A stretch of DNA of 7,723 nucleotides from Oribacterium parvum (GCA_938022235.1 CALIEL010000310.1:1-7723); one strand, 5' to 3'. Numbered from the stretch's first letter, positions 1-5,969 are shown. A program made the numbers and translations. Notes: generated by a model not told the origin, from the letters alone.

Positions 1-536
1 CTTTGCAACGCATCGTGTCCAGAGAAATCAGCCCCCTGGAGCCGGCAGTGATTAGTATCACCTCCTTTAGCTCCGGTAACGCCTACAACGTTATTCCCGG
101 AGAGGCTCATTTAAAGGGAATAGCCAGAACCTTTAACCCGGAGATTCGTAAGCAGTATCCGGAGATTCTAAATCGTGTGTCAAAGGGTGTGGCAGAGGCT
201 ACAAGAACGGAAATAACCGTTGACTACCACCTTGGGCCACCTCCCATGATTAACGATACAGCCTGTGTGGATACGGGAAGAAGAGCAGCTGCGAAGGTCT
301 TTGGAGAAGAAAATGTGTTGGATTGGGAGCCTCAGATGGGGGGAGAGGACTTTGCCAAGTTTAAGGCGCCGAAATGCCTTCTTTTCCTTGGTGCCGGCTT
401 CCCGGAGGAAGAACTTCGTTATCCCCAGCACAGCCCCTATTTTACTATAGATGAAAATGTTTTAAAGCTTGGAGTGGCGTATTTTGTGGAGTATGTGTGG
501 GAGTTCGAGAAGGAGCTTAGTAAGGAAAAGCTATAA
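1..536 (+). CDS. M20-family metallopeptidase / amidohydrolase, C-terminal part (5' end outside window)
   Basis: This is the last ~178 codons of a zinc or cobalt hydrolase of the M20D type (N-acyl-amino-acid amidohydrolase, hippurate hydrolase-like). Such cytoplasmic enzymes remove acyl or aminoacyl groups from amino acids and are usually about 390 residues long, so roughly half is missing. The first part, with GNAYNVIPGEAHLKGIARTF, matches the family's inserted dimerisation domain. The catalytic domain then resumes. MGGEDFAKF carries the conserved MGxEDF glutamate region, and HSPYFTIDE carries the late metal-ligand histidine (consensus HSPxFxxDE). The reading frame is open to the left edge, and the TTG near position 3 is an internal leucine, not a start. 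The gene ends with TAA followed by a terminator, so it closes its transcription unit. Family assignment is firm; the substrate cannot be told. Confidence 0.9.
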   Translation, partial: LQRIVSREISPLEPAVISITSFSSGNAYNVIPGEAHLKGIARTFNPEIRKQYPEILNRVSKGVAEATRTEITVDYHLGPPPMINDTACVDTGRRAAAKVFGEENVLDWEPQMGGEDFAKFKAPKCLLFLGAGFPEEELRYPQHSPYFTIDENVLKLGVAYFVEYVWEFEKELSKEKL

Positions 537-577
537 TAGTTTTCAGAAAAGCTTTCTAGAGGAAATTAAGAGATAAA

Positions 578-606
578 AAGGCAGGGAGAATTCCCTGTCT
601 TCTTTT
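578..606 (+). terminator. Rho-independent terminator of the amidohydrolase gene
   Basis: The stem is GGCAGGGA / TCCCTGTC, with one G-T wobble and a GAAT loop, flanked by A-T pairs and followed by TTCTTTT. It lies about 40 bp after the stop codon and insulates the upstream gene from the next promoter. Confidence 0.85.
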
Positions 607-616
607 GTGAAATTAA

Positions 617-647
617 TTTACAAAAAATCACGGAAACGTGATACAAT
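617..647 (+). promoter_or_regulatory. Promoter of the DUF4160/DUF2442 unit, extended -10
   Basis: The -35 box reads TTTACA (617-622) or TTACAA (618-623). The -10 box is TACAAT (642-647), preceded by TGA (639-641), which makes an extended -10 (TGn-TACAAT). Spacing is 18-19 bp, at the long end of normal, and the extended -10 could compensate. Transcription would start near 654, leaving a leader of about 50 nt before the ATG at 707. Confidence 0.7.
627..642. promoter_or_regulatory. Perfect inverted repeat between -35 and -10, candidate operator
   Basis: ATCACG-GAAA-CGTGAT is a perfect 6-bp palindromic pair around a 4-bp spacer. It fills the promoter spacer and its right arm overlaps the extended -10. 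A dimeric repressor bound here would block RNA polymerase. The obvious candidate is the HTH protein encoded by the second gene of the unit, but that link is inferred. Confidence 0.6.
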
Positions 648-706
648 AAGCAGTATAAAATACACTTTGTTCAGAGTGGATATTATGAATATAAAGGAGC
701 TATAGC

Positions 707-961
707 ATGCCGGTATTATCCAGATTTTATGGAATTATCATTAGAATGTATTTTCAACAGGCAGAACATAATCCGCCTCATATTCACGCATTGTATGGTG
801 AAGAAATGGCAGCTATTACAATCCAGACTGGCGAGATTTTGGAGGGGTATTTGCCCCCTAAGGCATTAACTATGGTTAAGGAATGGATTGAGCTACATAA
901 AATAGATCTTTTGCAAATGTGGGATACGCAGGAGTTTAAATCTCTTGCTCCATTAGAGTAA
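707..961 (+). CDS. DUF4160 domain protein, putative toxin-antitoxin partner
   Basis: This 84-residue protein covers essentially a whole DUF4160 domain. The diagnostic features are the opening SRFYGIIIRMYF, the HNPPHIHA motif at residues 21-28, the strand-rich middle with TGEILEGYLP (41-50), and a C-terminal helix with EWIELHKIDLLQMW (59-72). Its molecular activity is not established to my knowledge. DUF4160 genes are commonly found beside DUF2442 genes, as here, and the pair is often suspected of being a toxin-antitoxin module. The histidine cluster HNPPHIH could bind metal or act in catalysis, which is speculation. The start is supported by AAGGAG at 694-699, seven bases before the ATG. The next gene begins 12 bp after the stop, and its Shine-Dalgarno sequence shares the last two bases of the TAA, so translation is probably coupled. 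Confidence 0.88.
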   Translation: MPVLSRFYGIIIRMYFQQAEHNPPHIHALYGEEMAAITIQTGEILEGYLPPKALTMVKEWIELHKIDLLQMWDTQEFKSLAPLE

Positions 962-973
962 GGAGTTGTTTAA

Positions 974-1474
974 ATGATGCATAAAGTTAAAGCGATCAGT
1001 GCACTTCCAAATTTTTTCTTAAGTATTCAATTTGTAGAAGGGATTACGAAAATATATGACGTAAAACCCTTATTTTCAAAATGGGCAGCTTTTAAGGCGC
1101 TACAAGAAAACCCTAAGTTATTCTCTGCTGTGGAAGTTGACGTGGGAGGGTATGGAATCATTTGGAATGATGAATTAGACTTATCTTGTGATGAACTTTT
1201 TGAAAATGGAAAATCTGTACAAACTCCATTTGATAATATTATAGCATTTACTGATGCTACCAGACTATGGGGACTAAATGAGAGTACCCTTCGTAAGGCT
1301 ATTACTTATGGAAAGCTGGTTAATGGTGTTGATGCCTGTAAATATGGAAAACAATGGGTGGTGACTGTTGATGCCATGAAACGAGAGTATGGTATTCCTA
1401 TGTTTGAAAGGAGATTGGTTTCTGAAGATTTAGCACCATATAAAGTTTTGCAAAATCAAAAAAAGAATAGTTGA
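974..1474 (+). CDS. DUF2442 domain fused to a C-terminal helix-turn-helix, putative antitoxin/autoregulator
   Basis: This 166-residue protein has two parts. Residues 1-80 are a DUF2442 domain: V-K-AISALPNFFLSIQF, IYDVKPL, PKLFSAVEVD and the signature GIIWNDELDLSCDEL near 61-75. Residues 88-142 match the small helix-turn-helix type TDATRLWGLNESTLRKAI...GKLVNGVDACKYGKQWVVTVDAMKREYG, found in Firmicute mobile-element proteins and expected to bind DNA. The tail (145-166) is basic and polar. Many DUF2442 proteins are the single domain alone, so the HTH fusion suggests a built-in repressor of its own operon, fitting the palindrome in the promoter. The start is the first of two adjacent ATGs: AAGGAG at 960-965 lies 8 bases before 974 and 11 before 977. 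Domain calls are confident; the antitoxin role is inferred. Confidence 0.87.
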   Translation: MMHKVKAISALPNFFLSIQFVEGITKIYDVKPLFSKWAAFKALQENPKLFSAVEVDVGGYGIIWNDELDLSCDELFENGKSVQTPFDNIIAFTDATRLWGLNESTLRKAITYGKLVNGVDACKYGKQWVVTVDAMKREYGIPMFERRLVSEDLAPYKVLQNQKKNS

Positions 1475-1580
1475 GGAAAATTTATAGCAGTTGTAGTTCC
1501 GATTGGTGAAAGAATTCGAAAGAGAAGAGTTTCTTTTGATATTTGCTTAAAATGACAAATGGCGTAAATTGATGAAATAT

Positions 1581-1620
1581 TGGCACTCTAGGATATTGCT
1601 TCATAGGGTGTCATTTTGCT
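1581..1620 (+). terminator. Probable terminator of the DUF4160/DUF2442 unit
   Basis: TGGCACTCTA (1581-1590) pairs with TAGGGTGTCA (1604-1613), with two wobbles, around a 13-nt loop, and is followed by TTTTGCTTTCT. The U-tract is interrupted and the loop is large, so efficiency is uncertain. The stretch 1475-1580 before it shows no gene or other clear signal. The TTTTGCT here also recurs inverted as AGCAAAA at 1657-1663. Confidence 0.55.
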
Positions 1621-1763
1621 TTCTCAGTTTCAACCCTGACTTGCTGGGCTATGCAGAGCAAAACTCCTTCCTCAGAGCATTTACAATATGGACCGGGAAG
1701 AGCGTTACGAAGTATAGACAAAGCCTGAGTAAGTAACGGCAGGAACTTACAGTAATTCAGGAC

Positions 1764-1860
1764 AGTAAAGGACTGTAAAGGTTCAGAAGATGAAGCTAAT
1801 AATGCAGTAGAGTCTGTAATGGGAACAATCTGAGCTCGCCGGTATTTGCAGAAGCTCAGC
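1764..1860 (+). repeat. Repeat copy A1 (about 97 bp, direct)
   Basis: The copy begins AGTAAAGGACTG and contains AGATGAAGCTAATAATGCAG, CTGTAATGGGAACAATCTGAG and CGCCGG, all found with few changes in copy A2, which starts 99 bp later. By eye the two are roughly 80% identical. A less conserved end-like segment (CAGGAACTTACAGTAATTCAG, 1739-1760) precedes A1 and may be the tail of a further decayed copy. The opposite strand can be read as a peptide (1611-1877) that is itself internally repeated, which is what a translated repeat gives rather than evidence of a gene. Function unknown. Confidence 0.75.
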
Positions 1861-1862
1861 GA

Positions 1863-1956
1863 AGTGAAGGACTGCAAATGTCAAAAAGATGAAGCGAATG
1901 ATGCAGTATGGGGCTGTAATGGGGACAATCTGAGCCCGCCGGTACTTACTGAAAGC
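1863..1956 (+). repeat. Repeat copy A2 (direct), left arm of the long hairpin
   Basis: This copy is parallel to A1 and pairs with the inverted copy A3. The best-conserved core is GATGCAGTATGGGGCTG, followed by a near match to GGGGAC (1900-1926); it pairs with 2013-2038, interrupted by one bulge. The end of the copy, GGTACTTACTGAAAGC (1941-1956), pairs with 1969-1984 at 13 of 16 positions around a 12-nt loop. The left end (GAAGGACTG) also matches the outer end of A3. Confidence 0.75.
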
Positions 1957-1968
1957 GAGCTATGCGAA

Positions 1969-2070
1969 GCTTGAAGTTAGTACCGCTGCGAAGGCGAGGT
2001 TAGCGGGAGCGTGTCCCCTAACAGCCCCATACTGCATCAGAGCGAATATTAGTGACGAACACAGTCCTTC
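1969..2070 (-). repeat. Repeat copy A3 (inverted), right arm of the long hairpin
   Basis: Read on the minus strand this is a third copy: GAAGGACTG, then GATGCAGTATGGGGCTG, GGGGAC, CGGTACTA. It carries roughly 13 extra bases relative to A2 (within 1985-2012) and a divergent stretch between GAAGGACTG and the core. Together A2 and A3 form an inverted repeat spanning 1863-2070, ending three bases from the stop codon of the minus-strand gene at 2073. It sits between convergent genes, where a long hairpin could act as a bidirectional transcription barrier or mRNA 3' stabiliser. Confidence 0.75.
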
Positions 2071-2072
2071 CC

Positions 2073-2495
2073 TCAATACTCTTTGGAAAGATATCGCACC
2101 CCTACGCCATGCTTTCGCAAAGCTTCCTTCAATTCTTCCAGATACACCTTGCCCTGTTCGTTATTCGTAATGGTGAAGAACTTATGCAGTCCGGACTTTC
2201 TCAGAATTTGAATAGCATAATATCTTTCTCCATGACGGTTATGGATAGGATCCACATGGACGGCACGCATTTCGGAAAAGGGAATGGCCCGTTTTCCGAT
2301 ACAGATTAATCCTGCATGAATATAAAGAGTATCTCCCACGATATGGTAGGGGGCAAAAAAACTGCCCCCTGTTCTTAAGATGATTAGACGTCGGAACAGC
2401 CAAATAAGGCCTATGAGAAGGAGAAGAAGTTGGACTAAAAATGGGGATTGATATGTACTCCTACTTCCTTCTATAAAATAGTAAAAAAATTTCAT
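2073..2495 (-). CDS. Small membrane protein with one N-terminal helix, PH-like C-terminal domain possible
   Basis: I do not recognise this 140-residue protein by name. Residues 19-34 (FLVQLLLLLIGLIWLF) form one transmembrane helix, followed by RR, so the soluble part is probably cytoplasmic. Residues 43-115 look like a run of beta strands (YHIVGDTLYIHAGLICIGKRAIPFSEMRAVHVD). The pattern, in which a displayed value is followed by 'IPFSEMRAV', is typical of bacterial PH-like (bPH/YdbT-type) domains. The C-terminus is a charged helix (QGKVYLEELKEALRKHG). A longer reading from a TTG at 2525 is possible, but only the ATG at 2495 has a purine-rich site (AGAGGAGG) just upstream. The gene lies 120 bp after the LRR gene on the same strand, so co-transcription is plausible. 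The PH-like call is tentative. Confidence 0.65.
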   Translation of the reverse strand: MKFFYYFIEGSRSTYQSPFLVQLLLLLIGLIWLFRRLIILRTGGSFFAPYHIVGDTLYIHAGLICIGKRAIPFSEMRAVHVDPIHNRHGERYYAIQILRKSGLHKFFTITNNEQGKVYLEELKEALRKHGVGVRYLSKEY

Positions 2496-2498
2496 TTG

Positions 2499-2505
2499 CC
2501 TCCTC
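2499..2505 (-). promoter_or_regulatory. Ribosome binding site that fixes the start at 2495
   Basis: On the minus strand GAGGAGG is followed by CAA and then ATG. Spacing from the last GG is short (3 nt), but the upstream GAGG register gives 6 nt. The alternative TTG start ten codons earlier has no purine-rich sequence before it. Confidence 0.6.
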
Positions 2506-2615
2506 TTTCTGCCTTGAATTTTCAATGGATATCAAACAGAATTTTGCCTTTTTTTTAAATCGTATAGCCCTGAATGATACGTTTTCATTCCTAAACTTTC
2601 AGTACACAAATTTTC

Positions 2616-4661
2616 CTAATCAAAGGAATTAACCACCTCTACCGTATCCGGTAAGATCTCCATGTTGGCGATGGAATTTCCGGACAGCTTTACCTTCTTT
2701 AAATTTGGGAGAGTTCTTAGCATACTGATATCGGAAATATAATTGTCGGAGATATCTAGCTCTTCAATAGTATTTAATCCTTCCAGACAATCCAGGCTTT
2801 GCAATTTATTGCCGGGAATTATTAGCTTTTTTACTGCTTTAAAATGAGATAGATAAGCTTTGGCATTTTGGTCAAAGTTCCTGCTGTCATCATCTACATT
2901 GTGAATCTCCGCCTTTTCCAGGGCTAGTATTTCCGTGCTGTTGTCGTCTTCCATTCGACTTAAGGAAAGACTGAGAACCGGACCATCCGCTACATTACTG
3001 TCATCCTCAGGATAAAAGTACATTTCCCTTACCCCGATATTGGAAAGGGCCTTCGTGTAATCCTTATAGCGGTCCATAGGTGTTCCCAGCATGGTAAGGC
3101 GTTCCAAAGCGGGAAGCTCCCGCAATGCATTTCCCAAGTCCGTATCTACCAGTCCGGTGATTCCGCGGCCTACAAAGCAGAGGTCGCTTAGGGAATTCAT
3201 TCCCCGTAAAATGTCGGCACTGTAATCGGACATATAGTTTCGAATCGTCAGCTTTTTTAAAGAGGGCATGTGGGCGATTTTATCCAAGTCCCAAACCAAG
3301 AGATTCGCTTCTTCCAATGCTGTTAAGCCGTGTAAATCCGGAATATCATAGTTGTGATAGTCAATGTATAGTTTTTGTAAAGAACTTAATGTAGACAAGG
3401 CATTTACATTTTCCACATCATGGCAATCCAGATATAAGCTGTTTAAGGAAAGATGATTGGCCAAACCATCTAAGGAAAGGATAGGTAAAGTATCTAAACT
3501 TAAGCTCTTTAGCTTGGGCATGTTTTTTACAAAATTTAAATCCTTTAAGCTTGTTATGTTTTTCAGCTTGAGATTTTCAAGCTGAGGCATACCGGATAAA
3601 ACGCTGACATTGTCCAAAGGCTCTTGATAAGGCCCGGTAATGGAAAGGTCGGTACAGTTACTAAGAGAAGAAAGGGGAGAAAGGTCTAAAACAACGGCAT
3701 CATTTCCGATAATATACAGGGTCAAGCGTTTTAAACCGGGAAGGTTTCTTAGGAAAAGAAGTCCTCCTTCATAATCTTCATCTACACGAACGTCAAGGGA
3801 TTCCAGGGAAGTGAATTCACTCATGATTTTTTCTATATTTATCTCAGAGTTATCTTGAGAAAAATATAAGCTTAAAACATTGGAAAAATTAACGCCTGAA
3901 AGTCCTAAAATCTCCTCAGGATGAGGAAGAATCCTTTTTAAATCTGCGGCATAGATATATTGGTCGGAATAATACTTTAAATTGCCTAGATTTTTCAAAT
4001 CTTGGCTATAGCTCGTATTATCATAGCTGAAGCTTATATTTCCATCTAATTTCAGGCTCACAAGGCCTGTAAAAGCCTGAAGGCTGGATTCGTCGATGGA
4101 GTCTGTAGAGGGGAGGAAAATGGTCTTTTTTTCTAAAGCTTCTCCTGCTTCATCTACGCTTTCAGCATACGAAAATACCCATTGTTCAGCGGCATTGTCA
4201 CTTTTTCCCGATTTTTTCCGGATATCCAAATATTGAATGGAGGCATAGTCCTCAGGAGTCAGTTCCGAGACGGGCTTATTGAAGGCCTGTTCCACAAAGC
4301 TGATTACAGTGCTGTCCTCCGGCGTAGTGCAGTAGCTTGGACTTGCTGCAATGAAGGTGGAGGAGTCGGAGCTTTGATAGAAAATTCGACTTAAGCTAAG
4401 GAATATAATAATGCTTGGTAAAAATAGTACCGCAAGAAGAATCCCTAATAGATATTTTGGAGATTCCTTTTTTGGGGGGGCTGTATAGGGAGTATTGTAG
4501 TTTACTTTGTCAATATGGATATTTTGTGTGATATCCGGTTTGTGAGGCTCCAGGTAAATCTTGGTATTACAAAATTTACAGGTTACAAAGCCTTCCTTCA
4601 TTCCCTCCGGAATATCCAAGGTACCGTTACAATTAGGGCAGACGATTTTTGTAAGTTTCAT
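2616..4661 (-). CDS. Zinc-ribbon, single-pass membrane protein with leucine-rich repeats
   Basis: This 681-residue protein has three parts. Residues 8-31 form a zinc ribbon with two CxxC pairs (CPNC at 8-11, CKFC at 28-31). After a polar linker, residues 70-91 form one transmembrane helix (YLLGILLAVLFLPSIIIFLSLS) preceded by KKESPK, which predicts the ribbon in the cytoplasm and the rest outside. From about residue 199 onward there are irregular leucine-rich repeats. They are most regular at the C-terminus (about 608-670), where EELDISDNYISDISMLRTLPNLKKVKLSGNSI follows the 22-residue SDS22/internalin-like pattern. No signal peptidase site, LPxTG or lipobox is seen. The extracellular repeats presumably bind a ligand, and the ribbon may bind a partner inside; neither is known. 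The start is supported by AGGAG (4667-4671), five bases before the ATG. Confidence 0.85.
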   Translation of the reverse strand: MKLTKIVCPNCNGTLDIPEGMKEGFVTCKFCNTKIYLEPHKPDITQNIHIDKVNYNTPYTAPPKKESPKYLLGILLAVLFLPSIIIFLSLSRIFYQSSDSSTFIAASPSYCTTPEDSTVISFVEQAFNKPVSELTPEDYASIQYLDIRKKSGKSDNAAEQWVFSYAESVDEAGEALEKKTIFLPSTDSIDESSLQAFTGLVSLKLDGNISFSYDNTSYSQDLKNLGNLKYYSDQYIYAADLKRILPHPEEILGLSGVNFSNVLSLYFSQDNSEINIEKIMSEFTSLESLDVRVDEDYEGGLLFLRNLPGLKRLTLYIIGNDAVVLDLSPLSSLSNCTDLSITGPYQEPLDNVSVLSGMPQLENLKLKNITSLKDLNFVKNMPKLKSLSLDTLPILSLDGLANHLSLNSLYLDCHDVENVNALSTLSSLQKLYIDYHNYDIPDLHGLTALEEANLLVWDLDKIAHMPSLKKLTIRNYMSDYSADILRGMNSLSDLCFVGRGITGLVDTDLGNALRELPALERLTMLGTPMDRYKDYTKALSNIGVREMYFYPEDDSNVADGPVLSLSLSRMEDDNSTEILALEKAEIHNVDDDSRNFDQNAKAYLSHFKAVKKLIIPGNKLQSLDCLEGLNTIEELDISDNYISDISMLRTLPNLKKVKLSGNSIANMEILPDTVEVVNSFD

Positions 4662-4697
4662 AAAAGCTCCTGATTTTATTTTTTAATTTTCTCTATC

Positions 4698-4726
4698 AAT
4701 TTACAATATTTAATGTGGAGATTCAA
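4698..4726 (-). promoter_or_regulatory. Possible promoter of the LRR gene
   Basis: On the minus strand TTGAAT (4721-4726) and TAAATT (4698-4703) are separated by exactly 17 bp, and the start codon lies about 36 bp beyond the -10. Each box matches consensus at about four of six positions. In AT-rich sequence this could be chance. Confidence 0.35.
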
Positions 4727-4834
4727 GGGGATAGAAAAGGATTTTTCTTATCCAAATGGAGCATTTTATGTATTTTCAGACTCAATTAATGATGCTATAC
4801 AATCTATTTTAAATGGCGATAAAAAAGCACATTG
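4713..4834 (+). pseudogene. Possible remnant of a class I/II aminotransferase, C-terminal fragment
   Basis: In the frame ending at TGA 4832-4834 the sequence reads FKGIEKDFS, then YPNGAFYVFSDS, then a helix-like INDAIQSILNGDKK. The motif (K/Y)PxGAFYxFP and its spacing from the preceding 'G-I' resemble the C-terminal domain of PLP-dependent class I/II aminotransferases. Only about 35-40 codons are coding-like, with no convincing start or ribosome binding site, and the expected downstream helices are missing. If real, it is a decayed fragment; chance resemblance in AT-rich DNA is the alternative. Confidence 0.3.
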
Positions 4835-4869
4835 AATATGATATAGCCGGCGATAAAAAATAAGCACAT
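4815..4869 (+). repeat. Short imperfect direct repeat, two copies
   Basis: GGCGATAAAAAAGCACAT (4815-4832) recurs as GGCGATAAAAAATAAGCACAT (4849-4869), differing only by an inserted TAA. The second copy supplies the T-tract and part of the stem of the minus-strand terminator. The first may therefore be a leftover of a duplicated terminator half. Confidence 0.7.
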
Positions 4870-4907
4870 GGATTATCGATAATGTTGGTGATAATCCATG
4901 TACTTAT
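4855..4907 (-). terminator. Rho-independent terminator of the GldA-like gene
   Basis: Bases 4860-4877 pair with 4890-4907 at 17 of 18 positions (the mismatch is C4865/A4902), including a perfect 12-bp core ACATGGATTATC / GATAATCCATGT, around a 12-nt loop. On the minus strand the stem runs into TTTTTT (4860-4855). It lies about 45 bp after the stop codon of the minus-strand dehydrogenase. The stem is unusually AT-rich but long. Confidence 0.8.
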
Positions 4908-4952
4908 GGAGACTTGATGATAAAGAATTGAAAAAAATTATTTTTATATCTT

Positions 4953-5963
4953 TTAACAGCCACCCTTTCTCTTCTTACCTAAGGCATCTGCCGCAATCAT
5001 GGCGTCATAAAGCTCTGTTTCCGTCACGTCTCCTGCAAGGTTATGGATGGTTTCTCCGGGAACGCAGGCATTTTTGGCGATGGTGTGGAGGTCTGCATCG
5101 GAAAAATCACCCAGCTCTGCCAAGGTGATGGGAAGTCCTACGGCGACGCAGAAATCTTGAACCTCTTCGAATTCCTCCTTCTTTACACCCTCCAGACAAA
5201 GCTGTACCAGAGTACCGAAGGCTACACAATTTCCGTGGGGAGCGCTGTTACCGCCTAAAGAAGTAAGACCGTTGTAGAAGGAATGGGCTGCGGCAACATT
5301 TACATTGTCAGCTCCTACGCCGGAGAGATAAACACAGGCTTCAATGATGTTATCCAAGGCCTTTGTGACTACATGATCTTCACAGGCCAGAAGAGCGGCT
5401 TCTCCGTATTTCTTCAGATTTTCATAGCAATACTTGGCAAGCACCATTCCTGCTCCGGGAATCAGGAAGCGAACCGGTGCATTGGCGATTACGGTGCTGT
5501 CTACCAGAACACAGTCCGGATTGGTGGGATAGAAGAGGTACTCCTTGAAGGATCCGTCGTCGTGGTAAATAACGGAAAGACCGGTACAGGGCGCATCGGT
5601 GGCTACAACGGTAGGGATAATGACGATATGCTTCTTCTCATAAAAGGCTGTTGCCTTCGCTGTATCCACGGCGGAACCGCCACCAACACCAACCACGGTA
5701 TCAATTCCCTGTTCCTCTACGATTTTCCGCATTCTGGCAATTTCCGATTCACTGGAAATGCCTCCGAAGATTTCATAATGACGAACTTTATCCGTTCCTT
5801 CGAAGCTTTGTTCTAATTTGTCATGGCAGGCTTCATAGGCACTATGAGAGCAGACAAAGAGGTAATTTTTTCCCATATACTCTGTTTCCTTACAGAAGGA
5901 AAGCAAAGCGTCTCTACCCTGAACATATTTCAACGGATTTCTCATTTCTCTAAGTTTTTTCAT
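4953..5963 (-). CDS. GldA-family (iron-containing) dehydrogenase, apparently lacking the metal-ligand Asp segment
   Basis: This is a cytoplasmic NAD-linked polyol/alcohol dehydrogenase-fold protein closest to glycerol dehydrogenase (glycerol to dihydroxyacetone). Family marks in its 336 residues are LKYVQG (11-16), FGGISSESEI (67-75), the nucleotide loop GGGSAVDTAKA (94-104), PTVVATDAPCTGLSVIY (117-133), EYLFYPTNPDCVLVDS (141-156), AAAHSFYNGL (224-233), HGNCVAFGTLVQL (243-255) and ETIHN (304-308). Compared with GldA from memory, the segment after APVRFL is collapsed. About 36 residues (GxGDALATWFEA... to ...ALA) are replaced by seven (IPGAGMV), after which LAKYCYENL resumes. This removes the metal-binding aspartate (Asp171 in E. 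coli), while both ligand histidines (His227, His243 here) remain. Length fits: 336 against about 365. AAGGAGG (5970-5976), six bases upstream, selects this ATG over one six codons earlier. Native activity is therefore doubtful. Confidence 0.85.
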   Translation of the reverse strand: MKKLREMRNPLKYVQGRDALLSFCKETEYMGKNYLFVCSHSAYEACHDKLEQSFEGTDKVRHYEIFGGISSESEIARMRKIVEEQGIDTVVGVGGGSAVDTAKATAFYEKKHIVIIPTVVATDAPCTGLSVIYHDDGSFKEYLFYPTNPDCVLVDSTVIANAPVRFLIPGAGMVLAKYCYENLKKYGEAALLACEDHVVTKALDNIIEACVYLSGVGADNVNVAAAHSFYNGLTSLGGNSAPHGNCVAFGTLVQLCLEGVKKEEFEEVQDFCVAVGLPITLAELGDFSDADLHTIAKNACVPGETIHNLAGDVTETELYDAMIAADALGKKRKGGC

Positions 5964-5969
5964 TTTGAA

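Noticed and set aside
1511..1545. A-rich hairpin after the DUF2442-HTH gene as its terminator
   Set aside because: The stem is short, AT-only and bulged. The hairpin at 1581-1613 is better paired.
1611..1877. Minus-strand reading frame of 88 codons
   Set aside because: It is the translation of repeat copy A1 and its flank. The peptide is itself internally repeated (QSFT...CK...), it has no ribosome binding site, and it resembles no family I know.
1764..2070. CRISPR array
   Set aside because: The period is about 99 bp with no short constant repeat and variable spacers. The third copy is inverted and there are no cas genes.
1764..2070. Insertion sequence with terminal inverted repeats
   Set aside because: There is no transposase frame and no clear target-site duplication. 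The inverted copies are the element itself rather than its ends.
2052..2309. Plus-strand frame of 85 codons at the end of the small membrane protein gene
   Set aside because: It overlaps the better-supported minus-strand gene, has no ribosome binding site and matches no recognised domain.
2560..2590. CGTAT/ATACG hairpin between the LRR gene and the small membrane protein gene
   Set aside because: The stem is only 5 bp with a long loop, and the T-run lies on the wrong strand to end the minus-strand LRR transcript.
5283..5816. Plus-strand frame of 177 codons opposite the dehydrogenase gene
   Set aside because: It is a shadow of the dehydrogenase gene, whose family motifs are unmistakable on the other strand.
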